Shown here: in pieces, positions 47,665-58,455 of the stretch
Layout of the letters: each line of letters starts with the position of its first letter
How positions within the stretch are numbered: position 1 is the stretch's first letter
Source of the DNA: Malania oleifera
Lineage: Eukaryota; Streptophyta; Magnoliopsida; Santalales; Ximeniaceae
DNA: 64,000 bases
Assembly: GCF_029873635.1 (NCBI RefSeq)
Contig: NC_080423.1
Location: 91,371,191-91,435,190, forward strand
Direction of reading: 5' to 3'
Made by a program: the position numbers and the translations under genes
Notes under the pieces: generated by a model
The model's input: only the letters and a program-made list of their open reading frames with translations
What the model was told of the DNA's origin: nothing
The model's database searches: none

Positions 47665-49457
47665 TGTAAGAACCCGACACATGATATATGGAATAAATAA
47701 ATAAGAAAATGGTAAAATAGTAAATTAAGCAGACTTCGTTGATGAAGCCAGAGTCTCATCGACGAAGGCCCTTTTGTTGTTCGGCGATGACATGTAGAGG
47801 CTCGTCGATGAGGAGAAGCCGAGAGGTTTTGGGAAATCTGAAAATCTTAGGCTCGTCGACGAGGCCACTGCTATGTTGATGAACTTCCTTTGTTGACTCG
47901 TTGATGAAGACGTCGCCTCGTCGACAAAGTTGGCCGAGTCAAAGGGTCTATAAATATCCATTTCTTTGCTTAGAAGTTAAGTTATCAAGTTTTCTCTCCC
48001 TCTCTCTCTAAGAATTTGAAACTCCACTCTCTCTCTAGATTTCTTCGTCGTTCGTCATTAGAATCGACAATCTAACATCACTACGAGGATCAGGGAAGGA
48101 TTCTCTTCGTGATTTGTGGAACAGATATTCGTCTCGAGGATTTTCGGGTTTGACCCAAAAATCAAGGTAAGGTTCAGTTTTCATTTCCGTTTTGGTAGAC
48201 CTGTAGAGAATGGAATTGTAAGTATGTATTGTACTGTGATTTATAGGTTTTGGGAGCTCAGTTCGCCGTTTAGGAGTCGTAGAGTTCGGGTTTGGATTTT
48301 TGAGAAAAGGTAAGAAGATTCTGTTTATATCGGTTATTTTCGAAATTAGATTCAATAGAACTGTGGTTCACAATCCTGTGTGTGTTTTGGATACTTATTT
48401 AGGGAATCTAAAAAGTAAAATTACGGGGTTTTCATATTATGGTTTTGGGAAAAAGGGGCATTAGGTTGCATCTCTGGTTTTGTTGGAAAATCGTGGATAT
48501 ATTGTGTTATGGAGATGGTCGTGCCTTGACTTGTTTTAAACTGTATTTTTTAAAATCATGATTTTGTGATTACCATGTAAGTATGGAATGTATTGTTATA
48601 GGAATATGCATGAGTTGTAATTTGTCGAAATGAGATATAGGAACGTGTGTTCCGAATTGTTCCAGGTTGTGAAAGAGTGTCCGGTTTTATATCCGAGAGT
48701 GTGAAATACCACCTATCAGTGACAAGAGTGTCCGACTCTATATTTGAGGGCGTGAAATATCGCCTCTTATCGGCTGATCACTAAAGGGTGTGGATCCACC
48801 AGTTGCATCGGTACGATGCCATGGGAGCCTAGGGCCACGCCTTGTGCCGGGGACGCTATGTAATGCGGGCTGGCTTCGTGCCGAAGGGTGTGACGATACC
48901 GGGTTACTTGATCATGTGTGTGTGGGTGTTGAGAACTATAATGGAACTGTTTTGTGAAAATATTGGAACAGTATTAAACTGTGTATGTTATATGTCATGA
49001 CAACACTCATATGCCACACACCGATATAACCTGATTCTTCCTTACTGAGAGGTGTCTCACCCTTATTGTACATACATGTTTTCAGGTCTTTCGAGTAACC
49101 CGAACTAGCGTCCATGTGTGAAGAGCGTGGTGGTTGGTATACTGCGTAGGGTACTAGTGTAAGTACTTGGGCTGTAACAGGGTTGTCGTTTTGGGTATTT
49201 GTTGGCACCCTGAGTTATGTTTTGTATTATGGAGTTCACACTCTACTTGTATAGACTTTGGTATGGTACTATGTATGTATAGAATGAACTTTTTCGTTAT
49301 GTATATGTCGTGTATGTGAATGTGTATAGAGTGTACAGGAACCCCATGGGGTCGGACTCTCATTCATTATTGTATCATTTGTGTTTTATATGATACAGTG
49401 ACAGGTTAGGTTACTACATCACAACCTGGGTCCCATTGCTGGGTTTGGGGCGTGACA
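47665..49457 (+). mobile_element. Gypsy-like solo LTR on plus strand, 1793 bp
   Basis: Starts TGTAAGAACCCGACAC and ends GGGGCGTGACA; flanks GCAAA and ACAAA match at four of five. TATA GTCTATAAATATCC at 47946-47959, donor-like AAGGTAAGG at 48164-48172, stem-loop CTTACTGAGAGGTGTCTCAC at 49041-49060, acceptor-like TTTTCAGG ending about 49086. U3 holds the TCGTCGACGA array. Confidence 0.88.
47724..47940 (+). promoter_or_regulatory. U3 palindromic motif array, TTCGTCGACGAA type
   Basis: About eight copies, for example CTTCGTTGATGAAG, CTCATCGACGAAGG, CTCGTCGATGAGG, CTCGTCGACGAGG and CTCGTCGACAAAG, ending a few bases before the TATA box. Confidence 0.88.
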
Positions 49458-49458
49458 A

Positions 49459-49580
49459 CAAAACCGTCGACGGTTTCCTGAAACCATCGACGATTTGGTT
49501 AATTTTACTACTTTACCCTTATCTGGCTACGGTAATTCAAAACCATTAATGACTTTTTTAGCTCCACCAAAACCATTGAC
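49459..49580 (-). promoter_or_regulatory. U3 palindromic motif array, AACCGTCGACGGTT type
   Basis: AAACCGTCGACGGTTT, GAAACCATCGACGATTT, AAAACCATTAATGAC and AAAACCATTGACGGTTTG. When the 47665-49457 insert is removed, this array lies about 20 bp upstream of the minus-strand TATA of the old LTR. Confidence 0.8.
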
Positions 49581-49600
49581 GGTTTGACTTGTGCCAAACC

Positions 49601-50847
49601 AAATTTTCTTTTTTCTCTACACTCAGACATAATTGAACGTCTACAATTGGTTTTGATATAAGCTATAAAATATATTTTTTTTAATTTCCACTTATTAGTT
49701 CTAGTTTGGTGCCGAATCATTTGTAATAAACTTGACATAGTAGTGATTTTACAATATAACATTACTTTCATATAGCATACAACAATTTATTTTAAAAAGT
49801 GATTCTTATTTTAAAATCGATTTCTTAAGAAAGTCGTACCGGTTAATTAGTTTTTAATATAAAATAATTTTAAATGTACATCAATTTTCAGTGATAAAAT
49901 GCAGTTTAAGAACCAAATTATTATGACTATCGTTAATGCTATAAATTGTGTAATGAAGTTACTATTTTGAAATCAAACTAGTTGCTTTGGTTAGAAATTC
50001 TCCTTCCATAAGAACTATAGAGTCGCGTTCATTGATTGCATAAGAAAGTGCAATCCCATACGAACATGACTTGATGCACTAGTGTCAGAATAGGTGCAGT
50101 AAGTAGGCCCTACTTTGTCGCACCTTTACTGTTATTACAACGTGAGCCCATGACAATATGACAACTAACAATATGTTACATTGACATTTGCATACATTAA
50201 AATTATACATGCCACATTGACATTTGCATACATTAATGTTTGCAAATGTAAATGTGACATGTTATCATGTATGTATGTATGCTGATTGATTTAGTGAACA
50301 TGTATATTTTATTTTTTAAATATAAAAGTAAAAGTAAAATAAAATAAAATATTCTAATATTATATATATTTAGCAATATATTTTATTGAAATATTATATT
50401 TATTTAAAAATATTTCAATGAACTATAAAAATTTAATTTCTTTTTAATTTTACATTTTAAAGTTTTTGATAACATGACACATTTTTTTTTTCACTAGTTA
50501 CATTTATAGTTGGTTTAATTTATCATATTACATAGCTCAATAAAATTATATGGGGACTGTATAAGTTAGAGATGAAGTAGGTGCTGAAGTTCAGCTTAAT
50601 TAAGAGTTTGTAAATACTATATATTAATTGTTATTTATAAGTTGTATTTAAGTTATAAATTGTCTTCAATTAAAAAGGGATTCAACTTAATTGATAATTT
50701 TTTTTCTCAAGACTAATTCATTTTGATTCATTGAAGACTAGCCAAACCCGATTTATAATATAAGACGTGACCATATTTGATCATACTCATTTTCACTCTT
50801 TCTCAAGGTTTGAATTTGAGGACTTTCAATTGCAAAAGTTCTAAACT
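49601..50847. other. AT-rich spacer with a small hairpin
   Basis: No genes. An imperfect inverted repeat lies at about 50209-50257 (GCCACATTGACATTTGCATA against its complement around ATTAATG), with a direct copy of the left arm just before it. Possibly a MITE scrap. Confidence 0.45.
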
Positions 50848-51779
50848 CTTTGTATAACGACCTGCTTATCTTCATATAACAAAGCATAATAAGTAAAATA
50901 GTCAACTCGAACCCGTTAGTAACGGGGACACATCTGACACTCACAGCGGAAACCTAAGTAGCAGTAAATGTAAATCATATTCTCATAACCACATAATACA
51001 TAATACCAGAGTCATAATCCAAAACACTGTGTTTATATACAATCTCCCAAAAATATAAAAAAATCTCTCTAAGATCCCACATCAAAATCTCCTGATTCTA
51101 GTTCAAACTTACCTTCCTAACGGGATAATGCAACAGACTCAACGGCGGTCTCAATCCGCCGGTCTTTATGGGTTTGTTGAAAATTATTTAATGCTCGGGG
51201 GTGAGACACTTCTTAGTAAGGGAAAATAAATTAAATACAATTATGTGGTAACATGAATATTTAATGTTATAATACATATACAGTACATTTCATATTCTAG
51301 AAAACATTCCTGATAACGTATTTGAATAATCATAACTTTCATAATTTCTAATAATTTATACTGATAATGAAATGTCTGATATAATTGTTAACACTGAAAT
51401 TTTACCAAGGATGTATAGCTAGCTGATGTCATGTATTACCCCCCATGACGGGCTGTGTAGCTCGAAGGCGGGACCCGATAATGGCTGGTCGACCACTGCT
51501 AAGTCAAAAATGTCTATAAGTATGATGGAACCGCCACACCCTAGTCCGAACTATCAGGTGAATGTCTACAACTCTACATTGAAAGCCACATCGACTATCC
51601 AACTCCCACCCCCTTGTGGGGTGGTTAGCACAAGTTTGAACATAGATATCTGATCTGTATAACAACGGTACCGTGCTTTTGTAACTTAACTGAACTATCA
51701 TTTGAGTTCTGATAACATATAATACATGATAATATACTTGTTTAGGATAAATAAATTGATAGCATTTTCTATGATAACA

Positions 51780-51920
51780 AAATACATACGGCCTTGCACT
51801 AATTACTTTCACATATGTGGCCTTGTGCCAAAATCATACATATACATATGGCCTTACGCCAAAATCATACATCATACACGACCTTGCGTCGGCTATCAAT
51901 CACGACCTTGTGCTGAAATA
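51780..51920 (-). repeat. 30-bp minisatellite inside the LTR
   Basis: Units around GGCCTTGYGCCAAAATCATAC on this strand, four to five copies; related to the 24526-24815 minisatellite when reversed. Confidence 0.75.
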
Positions 51921-52069
51921 GTTCATGCATATCATTCTAAATAAATAAGTCATTTGTCATGTATTTTGAAACTATAATGCACTGCAATATTTCATAACTT
52001 CTAAAAATCATACTTCATTCATAAAATTGCCATAACATAATACTTATTATGTAAAATAATATTCATGCC

Positions 52070-52475
52070 TAGGACTGTACACTGTTCGGTGCAGTTTGAT
52101 TTTGGCTAGAACCAAAAATTGAACCGAAATTTTCAGTTTTGGGATTTCCGAACTGAAATTGAAACGGAACCAAAATTATGCTTTAATTGAAAACCGAAAA
52201 TGTGGCGATTCGGTTGCGGTTTTTTGGTTTTAAACCGATTTTTTTACAAAAAAATAACCTTTATTCTTCATAAAGTTGTTGAAAATTTATTTAGCATTTT
52301 AATTTTTTATAAGGAATCATAACTTTAACAAAATAAAATTTGTTGGGCACTTTTAACAAAAATAACCTTTATTTTTCATAAAATTCTTAAAAATTTATTG
52401 AGGATTTTTATTTTCTATAGTGGCTATATGGCTATATTGCATACTATATTTTTACTAGCCATATTATATATATAT

Positions 52476-52509
<34 letters not shown>

Positions 52510-52680
52510 TATATAAATCGATTTTTCAATTCGGTTTCAACATAAAACCGAAACCAAAATTGAACATTTTTATTTTTGAAAATCGCAACCGAAATCGAAA
52601 ATCAAAAAACCGAACCGTTTATGGTTTTGGTTTGGTTTCGGTCCGATTTTTGTTTTTTCGGTAATTTTTGTACACCCTTA
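52070..52680. mobile_element. hAT-type MITE, 611 bp, perfect 8-bp target duplication
   Basis: TAGGACTGTACACTG at one end and, reversed, TAAGGGTGTACAAAAATT at the other, between identical TTCATGCC (52062-52069, 52681-52688). The ends carry GGTTCGGTTTTGG-like subterminal words in both orientations and a central (TA)n. No coding capacity. Confidence 0.93.
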
Positions 52681-53105
52681 TTCATGCCACACAATGCTAA
52701 GTAAAATCATACATTTCATTCTAAAATCATATTTCCTGTATAACAGCAGTATTTTCCCAAATATGCATTTTTTCAATAATATTAAAATATAATACATGCT
52801 TTCCTGAAAATTAACTAGTTGATAAATAATATAACATTTCCTATAACTATGGAAAGATCAAATTTTGCATAAAAAGTCTTGTCTTAAACTAGGGATGAAT
52901 TCCAACTCTGCCCCACCAACGATCCGTTCTGGTAGATTTGGAGAGAACTTCCCCAGGAGTGTCATGGTGGCCTCAGATCGTAGATCCAGCGAACAGCGGA
53001 GCTGAAATCGAAGAGAGAGGAGAGAGAAACCGTAGGGAGGAGAAAGAGTGAGGATTTTCTTATTTTTCTGCGTAAAAACCAAGTTTTGCACTATTTATAC
53101 TATGA

Positions 53106-53285
53106 GTTTCGTCGACGAGCCACGTCACTTTGTCAACGAGGTCAAGGGGAAATTCATCGACGAACTCTCTCCTTCGTCGACGAAATTCAGAGTTGTCTAA
53201 AACATCCTCTCGGTATCTTCTCGTTGACGAAATGCACCCTCGTCGACGAGCTCATAGTGCCACGTTGCGTTCGTCGACGAAGGCT
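53106..53285 (-). promoter_or_regulatory. U3 palindromic motif array, TTCGTCGACGAA type
   Basis: TTTCGTCGACGAGC, TTTGTCAACGAGG, TTCATCGACGAAC, CTTCGTCGACGAAA, CTCGTTGACGAAA, CTCGTCGACGAGC and GTTCGTCGACGAAGG in 180 bp, next to the TATA box. Confidence 0.9.
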
Positions 53286-53366
53286 ACTACTTTCTTCTAT
53301 TACTGTTTCCATTTTCCTCTTTCTCTATTATTTAAACACCATCATTCTTCGGGTCATTACACTTTG

Positions 53367-54289
53367 TCCTTTACAAATTATATATATATAAATAAAATAA
53401 AAGACATTGGCTTTTTTTAAGATTTCAAAAATTTTAGGGACACTCTTCTAAGGTTTTAAGAATTTTAGAGACTTTCCTTAAAATTTTTTTAAAAGACAAG
53501 TCTTTTAATTAAAGGTTTGCGTCTTTTTGGTAAGCATCAAAGGAGGTTTGTGACATTTTAAAACCTCAGGAGAGGTCAATGAAATTTTTGAAATCCTAAA
53601 AGAGGTCACTGTCTTTTTGTCAAATCTCAATGAAGGTTTTGAATTTGGAATTTGTATTAGAACTAGATAAAAAATAATAAAAATTATATTAAAATTTTTC
53701 CAAATATATACAAAAACCAAATCTAAGGTCCGAAATTTATGTTCTCAAACTACCTTAAGTAAAAGATATTGACTTTCTCTAAAATTTGACAAAAAAGACA
53801 ATGACCTTTCTTAAAATTTCAAAATTTTAAGAACTTTTGAAATTAAAAAAATTTCATAAATCTCTCTTAATATTTATAAAAAAAAAAAACACAAACTTTT
53901 CTTTATATTTTAGCAACTAAGAAGGTAAAATTTTTAAGTAATATAATTATCTCAATAATTAAATGTTAGGAGAGATCATTAAGATTCTTAAAATCTCCAC
54001 TAAGATTTGTGAAATTTTTGAAATTTCAAGAGAGATCTTTTTCACAAATTATAGAAAAGGTCAAGGCGTGTTGCTCTTATATTTATAATCAATTAAAAGT
54101 TAAAACTACCTACAATTATATGAATTTTTTAAAAAATTATAAAGCTTTAAAATTTAAAACTAAATAATGTATAAACCACTAGTAGCCATTTAGACACCGT
54201 AAAAAAGTTGATATAAATTGATGAAAATTATGATATCTGCAATAATTAAAGTTGTCAAAAGAAATTTGTCTTTTTGATTATATCTTTTA
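53367..54289. other. AT-rich spacer with degenerate short repeats
   Basis: Repeated words such as AGAGGTCA(C/A)TG and TTTGAAATTTCA-like runs at 53400-54060, without a fixed period. No genes. Confidence 0.4.
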
Positions 54290-54297
54290 ACTATACA

Positions 54298-54724
54298 TAG
54301 GGGTGGCAAAACGGGTTAACGGGCCGAGTTCGGATGGGTCATAAATGGATCGGGGTTAAACAAGTTCGGGTGAGTCATAAACAGGTCAGAGTTAAACAAG
54401 TTTGGGTTCGGGTTGACCCATTTATTAACGGGTGACTATTATGTAAATCCAAACCCATCCATTTAATAAATGAGTCATTTGTTTAAAAAATATAATTAAT
54501 TTATTTAAAAAAAAATTAAACATTTCACATAAAATGATATGTATTTTTTTTAAATACTCATTCATTTTATTTTTAAACGGGTCATAGATGGATCACCCGA
54601 TGGGGGACCCAATCAAACCCACCTAGCCCATTTAATAAACGGGACAACTTGTATTAAACCTAAATTCGATTTAAACGGATGAGTCATGGGTCATCTCTCG
54701 GGTTTTGACCTATTTTGTCACCCT

Positions 54725-54726
<2 letters not shown>
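54298..54726. mobile_element. hAT-type MITE, 429 bp
   Basis: TAGGGGTGGCAAAACGGG at the left and, reversed, TAAGGGTGACAAAATAGG at the right. Flanking 8-mers ACTATACA and AATATATA match at six of eight; the right one is in a (TA)n run. GGGTCA and GGGTTAACGGG-type subterminal repeats are present. Confidence 0.85.
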
Positions 54727-54764
<38 letters not shown>

Positions 54765-55224
54765 TTTTCTTATATTTTTGTCTCATTCGTTTTCATTTTA
54801 TTTTGCATAATCAGTATTTTGTCATTTCCTTTCTTGATTTTTTAAAAATATTTATTGCAATATAAATATAAAATTTACATTAAGGTGATCACAAAAAAAA
54901 TAACATCAAACACTCATTTATCTTCACAAAGATGACAGTAGTAACAACAAATTTTTGTCATACCTTAAAATTTTTTTGTTACTGTAACTTAAACAAATAT
55001 ATTTTTTTGCACATAAAATAAAATAAAATTAATCTTTTAAAATTTTTAATATTTACTATAAACTATTTTTTTCATTTCATTTTACTCTTAAGCCATTCAA
55101 TTCAGGTGTACTACAACACATGAGATCAATATATAAGTGTAAGTTGTGCTCCCACGGACATGATGGTGGAAAGGTATCAACATGTAAGAAGGAGCATGGA
55201 GGGTTCAATTTCAAATATATACAC
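54727..55224. other. AT-rich spacer
   Basis: (TA)n at 54727-54760, then AT-rich sequence. A GGAGGGTTCAATTTC word at about 55198-55212 recalls a tRNA-type B box but no matching A box was convincing. Confidence 0.35.
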
Positions 55225-55372
55225 TTACGGAACTAGCGGTACCTGTGGACGGTGAGAGTTTATTTTATGAATCAGCGGGGGTCGTAAACGGTGAGAGTTC
55301 GTTCTGTGAGCTAGCGGGGACCGTAGATGGTGATAGTTTTCTGTGAGTCAACGAGTATCGTGGATAGCCGAA
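55225..55372. repeat. Degenerate 38-42 bp tandem repeat
   Basis: Units around GTGAGAGTT...AGCGGGGACCGTAGATG occur three to four times (starts near 55250, 55290 and 55330). GC content is higher than in the surroundings. Function unknown. Confidence 0.75.
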
Positions 55373-56690
55373 CGTTCAACTGATGCACGGAAGTCGTGTC
55401 CGCATTTCGGACTTTACCTGATCAGTGAGACCTAGGGGAGGACGTTGATTCATAGGTTTGGTGCCGCATTAGGGGATCCGAAGAGCTTGTTAGTGGCGAG
55501 AGTTCCTATATAATAAAATATCCTATGTAATAATATATATATATAGTTACTTTAATGTTCCAAATGCATAAATAAAAAAATAACATTTTTATTTTCAAAA
55601 AATAGATAAAATAAATAATTTTATTACTATTTTATTGAAACCTCGAGAACAGAGCAACAAAGAAACAACAAAAATGTTTCCAAATATATCAAAAGTACTT
55701 TACAGCGAATGACGAAGGCAGTTCATCCAAAACACAAAATAGGCAAAACACCCGCTTCACTTTTTTTCAGGATCTTGCCGGCAGCCGGTAAAAGGGCTAT
55801 AGGCAGAAAGATATTTTGATAGTGCTGATGATTTCTCGTTCTCCTCCTCCTCCTCCTCCTCCTCCTACTTAAATACTTAATTAAATAATTACCAACACCC
55901 ATCTGCATCAATCAACAGCGACAATGGCTGCCTAATTCCCACTCTGTTTCGATCTGCATCATCATACACAAATTAAACCTCACACTCAACGGCATCCATG
56001 GCAGTAACTCCGCGGAAGCTCCAAGAATTTCTCTATTTCTTCAATGGATCTATTGGGTTGGATTAGGAATTAGGATTAAAGTACCAAACGAACATGATTT
56101 GGTAGGCAAAAAGCAGTCCTAAATAACTTCTAAATATCATAGTTTACTTTCATTCTGTGTTACTTTTGTAGTTTGTTTGTTCATATCTCCTCGGCTTTAA
56201 TCCTTCTGTTTCTCATTTCTGTCTGGGTATATAAATCTGTTGTCTCTTGATTAGCGCTTGACCCCTCCACAGAGTACACAGCATAATGAGCCTTTCCCAC
56301 TACTGTCTTTTCATCGCAGAGGCTGGTCATCTTCAAGTCATGTGGGGATGGTGGGAAGAAGAGGAAAAGTGAGCTGTGATCTACCTGAGAGAGTTTGGGT
56401 GGAGGGAGGTAAGCGTGGCTGTTGGATTTCTTGTTTTTAAAACTTAATCTTCGTTTTTGTTTTTGGGAATTGGTTTTGGTTGAAAAGGAGATGGAAATTA
56501 ATCTGGTTGGAGAGGACCAGAGGACCATGTCTGATTGTGAAGATGGAATCGTGCAGATAGCAAGCAAGCCAAACGGTCCCTGATTCGGATAGCAGCCGAA
56601 CGCCAAACCGATTTACCATTTTTGATTTTTGGGTTCCTTATCCGTGAGGCAGAGAAGATGCTTTTAAGCTTTTTTCATGTCGTTTTCTAG
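55373..56690. other. Upstream region of the ATL gene
   Basis: A (TCC)n microsatellite lies at 55838-55865 and a TATA-like GGGTATATAAATC at about 56225-56237. No domain-bearing frames were found. The probable promoter and part of the leader of the ATL gene should be here; a transcription start cannot be fixed. Confidence 0.4.
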
Positions 56691-57047
56691 TTGGAATCTC
56701 CACAACATTACTCTAAAACTCAAAAGAGGCTTTGGATTTTCTCTGTTGCCGGGGAAAAAAAATATCAACCACAATCCAAGGCAAGAAAACACAGACCCTG
56801 CACTTTTCTCCTTGCTTTTAATTCCTCGCTTCAAACATCAAATCCCACTTTGATTTCCACTTCTTCAAGAAAATTTCTATCTAAATCTCCCGTTCTTCAA
56901 ACATCAAAATCCCATCTAAATTCAACACACCCCCTCTCTCTGTTGCTAGCAGAAAATCAAGCAGAACCTCAGCGGAGTGCTCTATTCTGTTTGTCTCTTT
57001 TTTTGGGTGAAAAACTCACTAGGCTGTTTGAACAAAACAAGCCAGCA

Positions 57048-57647
57048 ATGGTGAATTTTCCACGGAGCCTTCTCGGCGAGCATCTCGCTTCGGCGCCGGC
57101 AAATGGGAACAAGATGCACGATTCCGACGTTAGCGAGACGAACTTCGACACGAACATGGTCATCATCCTCGCCGCCTTGCTCTGTGCGCTGATAGGCGCT
57201 CTGGGTCTGAACTCAATCGTGCGTTGCGCGCTGCGATGCGGTCGGCGGTTCACCTCTCAGACGCCGGACCAAGCGGCGGCTCGCGCGGCGGCCACGGGCC
57301 TAAAGAAGCGCGCTCTGCGGCGGATTCCGGTCGCCGTGTATGGATCCACCGGCGCGAATTTCCCGGCGACCGAGTGCCCGATTTGCCTGGGAGAGTTCGA
57401 GGACGGAGACAAAGTGAGGGTGCTGCCAAAATGCAACCACGGGTTCCATGTGAGGTGCATCGACACATGGCTCGTGTCCCACTCATCCTGCCCGAATTGC
57501 CGGCATTCATTGCTTGAGCGGCCGGCCACCGCAGATGGTGCCAACGCCGCAGCCGGAACTCCTCCTCCGCCACCGCCGCCAGCGTCGGGAAATGGGTCCG
57601 GGCGGCGAGACAGTGTGGCCGTAGTAGTTGTGGAGGCGGCAAGTTGA
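57048..57647 (+). CDS. ATL-type RING-H2 E3 ubiquitin ligase, 199 aa
   Basis: Membrane-anchored RING-H2 protein of the Arabidopsis Toxicos en Levadura family; members pass ubiquitin from E2 enzymes to target proteins and often act in defence, stress or growth signalling. One hydrophobic helix (about residues 37-59, [20 protein letters not shown]) follows a short N-terminus. The GLD region is [17 protein letters not shown] (83-99). The RING-H2 ligands are C110, C113, C129, H131, H134, C137, C148 and C151, with the ATL-typical Pro after the first Cys and Trp141. The tail has a Pro run (172-178) and an acidic end. The frame is intronless, as for most ATLs. Start at 57048 (AGCAATGGT, purine at -3 and G at +4) matches family length; the frame is open 119 codons further to 56691, probably leader. 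It resembles the ATL72-80 group, but I do not give a number. Confidence 0.95.
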   Translation: MVNFPRSLLGEHLASAPANGNKMHDSDVSETNFDTNMVIILAALLCALIGALGLNSIVRCALRCGRRFTSQTPDQAAARAAATGLKKRALRRIPVAVYGSTGANFPATECPICLGEFEDGDKVRVLPKCNHGFHVRCIDTWLVSHSSCPNCRHSLLERPATADGANAAAGTPPPPPPPASGNGSGRRDSVAVVVVEAAS

Positions 57648-58111
57648 TTCATGGAAATGGTCGCCAGAGAACAGGCTAATCTTTCCCGTATCCATAATTT
57701 CCGGTAGTTGGATAGTAGATGTCAAATCGGAAAGCTGCTGAATTTTCTTTTCTTTAAAAAAAAAATTGAATTAATCTCATAGTGTAAAGGATGATGATGA
57801 TGATGTTTGATAGAGAGTAAGATGAGATCAGTTTCACTTTCTCTTTGTGAGTGATAATGTTTGACAGTCGGACCGAAATGCCATTATATATTTAGTTGAA
57901 TGTTTGATAGGAGAGGAGGTTGGGGTAATGGTTTTCATCCACCATTTGTCCATTTTTTGAATGTTGGAAACGAAAATGCAACAACATGGTGGTGTGCATT
58001 ACAGAAAATGGGCTTTACCATGACTTGAGATGTAATTTGGGTACCAAAATCCCTAGTTTTTTAATTTATTGAGATTTCCTACCTATTTTGAAGTTTATTA
58101 CTCTTGAAATT
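57648..58111. other. 3' flank of the ATL gene
   Basis: Ordinary mixed sequence, likely 3' untranslated region then spacer. No clear poly(A) signal can be singled out. Confidence 0.4.
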
Positions 58112-58200
58112 TAGGGGTGTTCATGGATCGGATTGGGCCTAAAAGTTAAATCAATCGGATCTTATTGGTGTGCAAGAAGTCATTCTTAAGTCGAACCATT
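58112..58200 (+). mobile_element. hAT/MITE terminal fragment
   Basis: TAGGGGTGTTCATGGATCGG, the usual left end of a plant hAT MITE, with no right end found. Confidence 0.4.
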
Positions 58201-58455
58201 AAGGATGTAGTTTAGGTCTGTTTGAATTGACTTGTTTATTGAGGGAGTTCGTTCTTGTTGATGGTTTAATTTGTTGTAAAGGGAAGCAGAAAAGAAAGAA
58301 AAAAAATATAAAGAAATATATGTGAGAGGTTTTGTCAAATGTAATAACGTATGTTATATTGAAAACACTACTTAAACAAGTGTCGTTTATGTTATATATA
58401 TTAAATGAATAGACTTCTTATAAAAAAGAAAAAGGAAAAAGAGCAATAGTATCTA

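Larger units (their letters stand above)
44535..49600 (-). mobile_element. Old Gypsy-like LTR on minus strand, holding two solo LTRs
   Basis: Pieces 44535-45169, 46783-47664 and about 49463-49600 join into one LTR when the two inserts are removed. It has the stem-loop block (44695-44673), a TTTCAGG acceptor-like site near 44653, the GGGTTGTG... conserved block (about 44990), a (GA)n run at 47528-47592, a minus-strand TATA (CTATAAATAGG, 47645-47635) and then its own U3 array. Outer ends are unclear, so limits are approximate. Confidence 0.7.
50853..53361 (-). mobile_element. Gypsy-like solo LTR, perfect target duplication, holding a MITE
   Basis: TATAACGACCTGC (TG mutated to TA) ... GGGTCATTACA between identical CTTTG (50848-50852, 53362-53366). 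Without the MITE it is about 1.9 kb. It carries the stem-loop (51220-51196, partly decayed), the minus-strand TATA (GTATAAATAGTGC, 53100-53088), and the same leader block as the 38665 LTR (about 52880-53050). Confidence 0.9.

Noticed and set aside
54298..54726. Gene-like GGGTCA repeats as hormone response elements
   Set aside because: They are subterminal repeats of a hAT MITE with recognisable ends.
55190..55260. tRNA-derived SINE head
   Set aside because: Only a weak B-box-like GGTTCAATTTC; no A box at the right distance and no poly(A) tail or target duplication.
56181..56606. 141-codon minus-strand frame upstream of the ATL gene
   Set aside because: No domain, Ser/Lys-rich composition, overlaps the probable promoter/leader of the ATL gene, and no supporting start context.
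57224..57642. Three frames overlapping the ATL gene on both strands
   Set aside because: Shadows of the GC-rich ATL coding sequence; Arg/Pro/Ser-rich products without domains.
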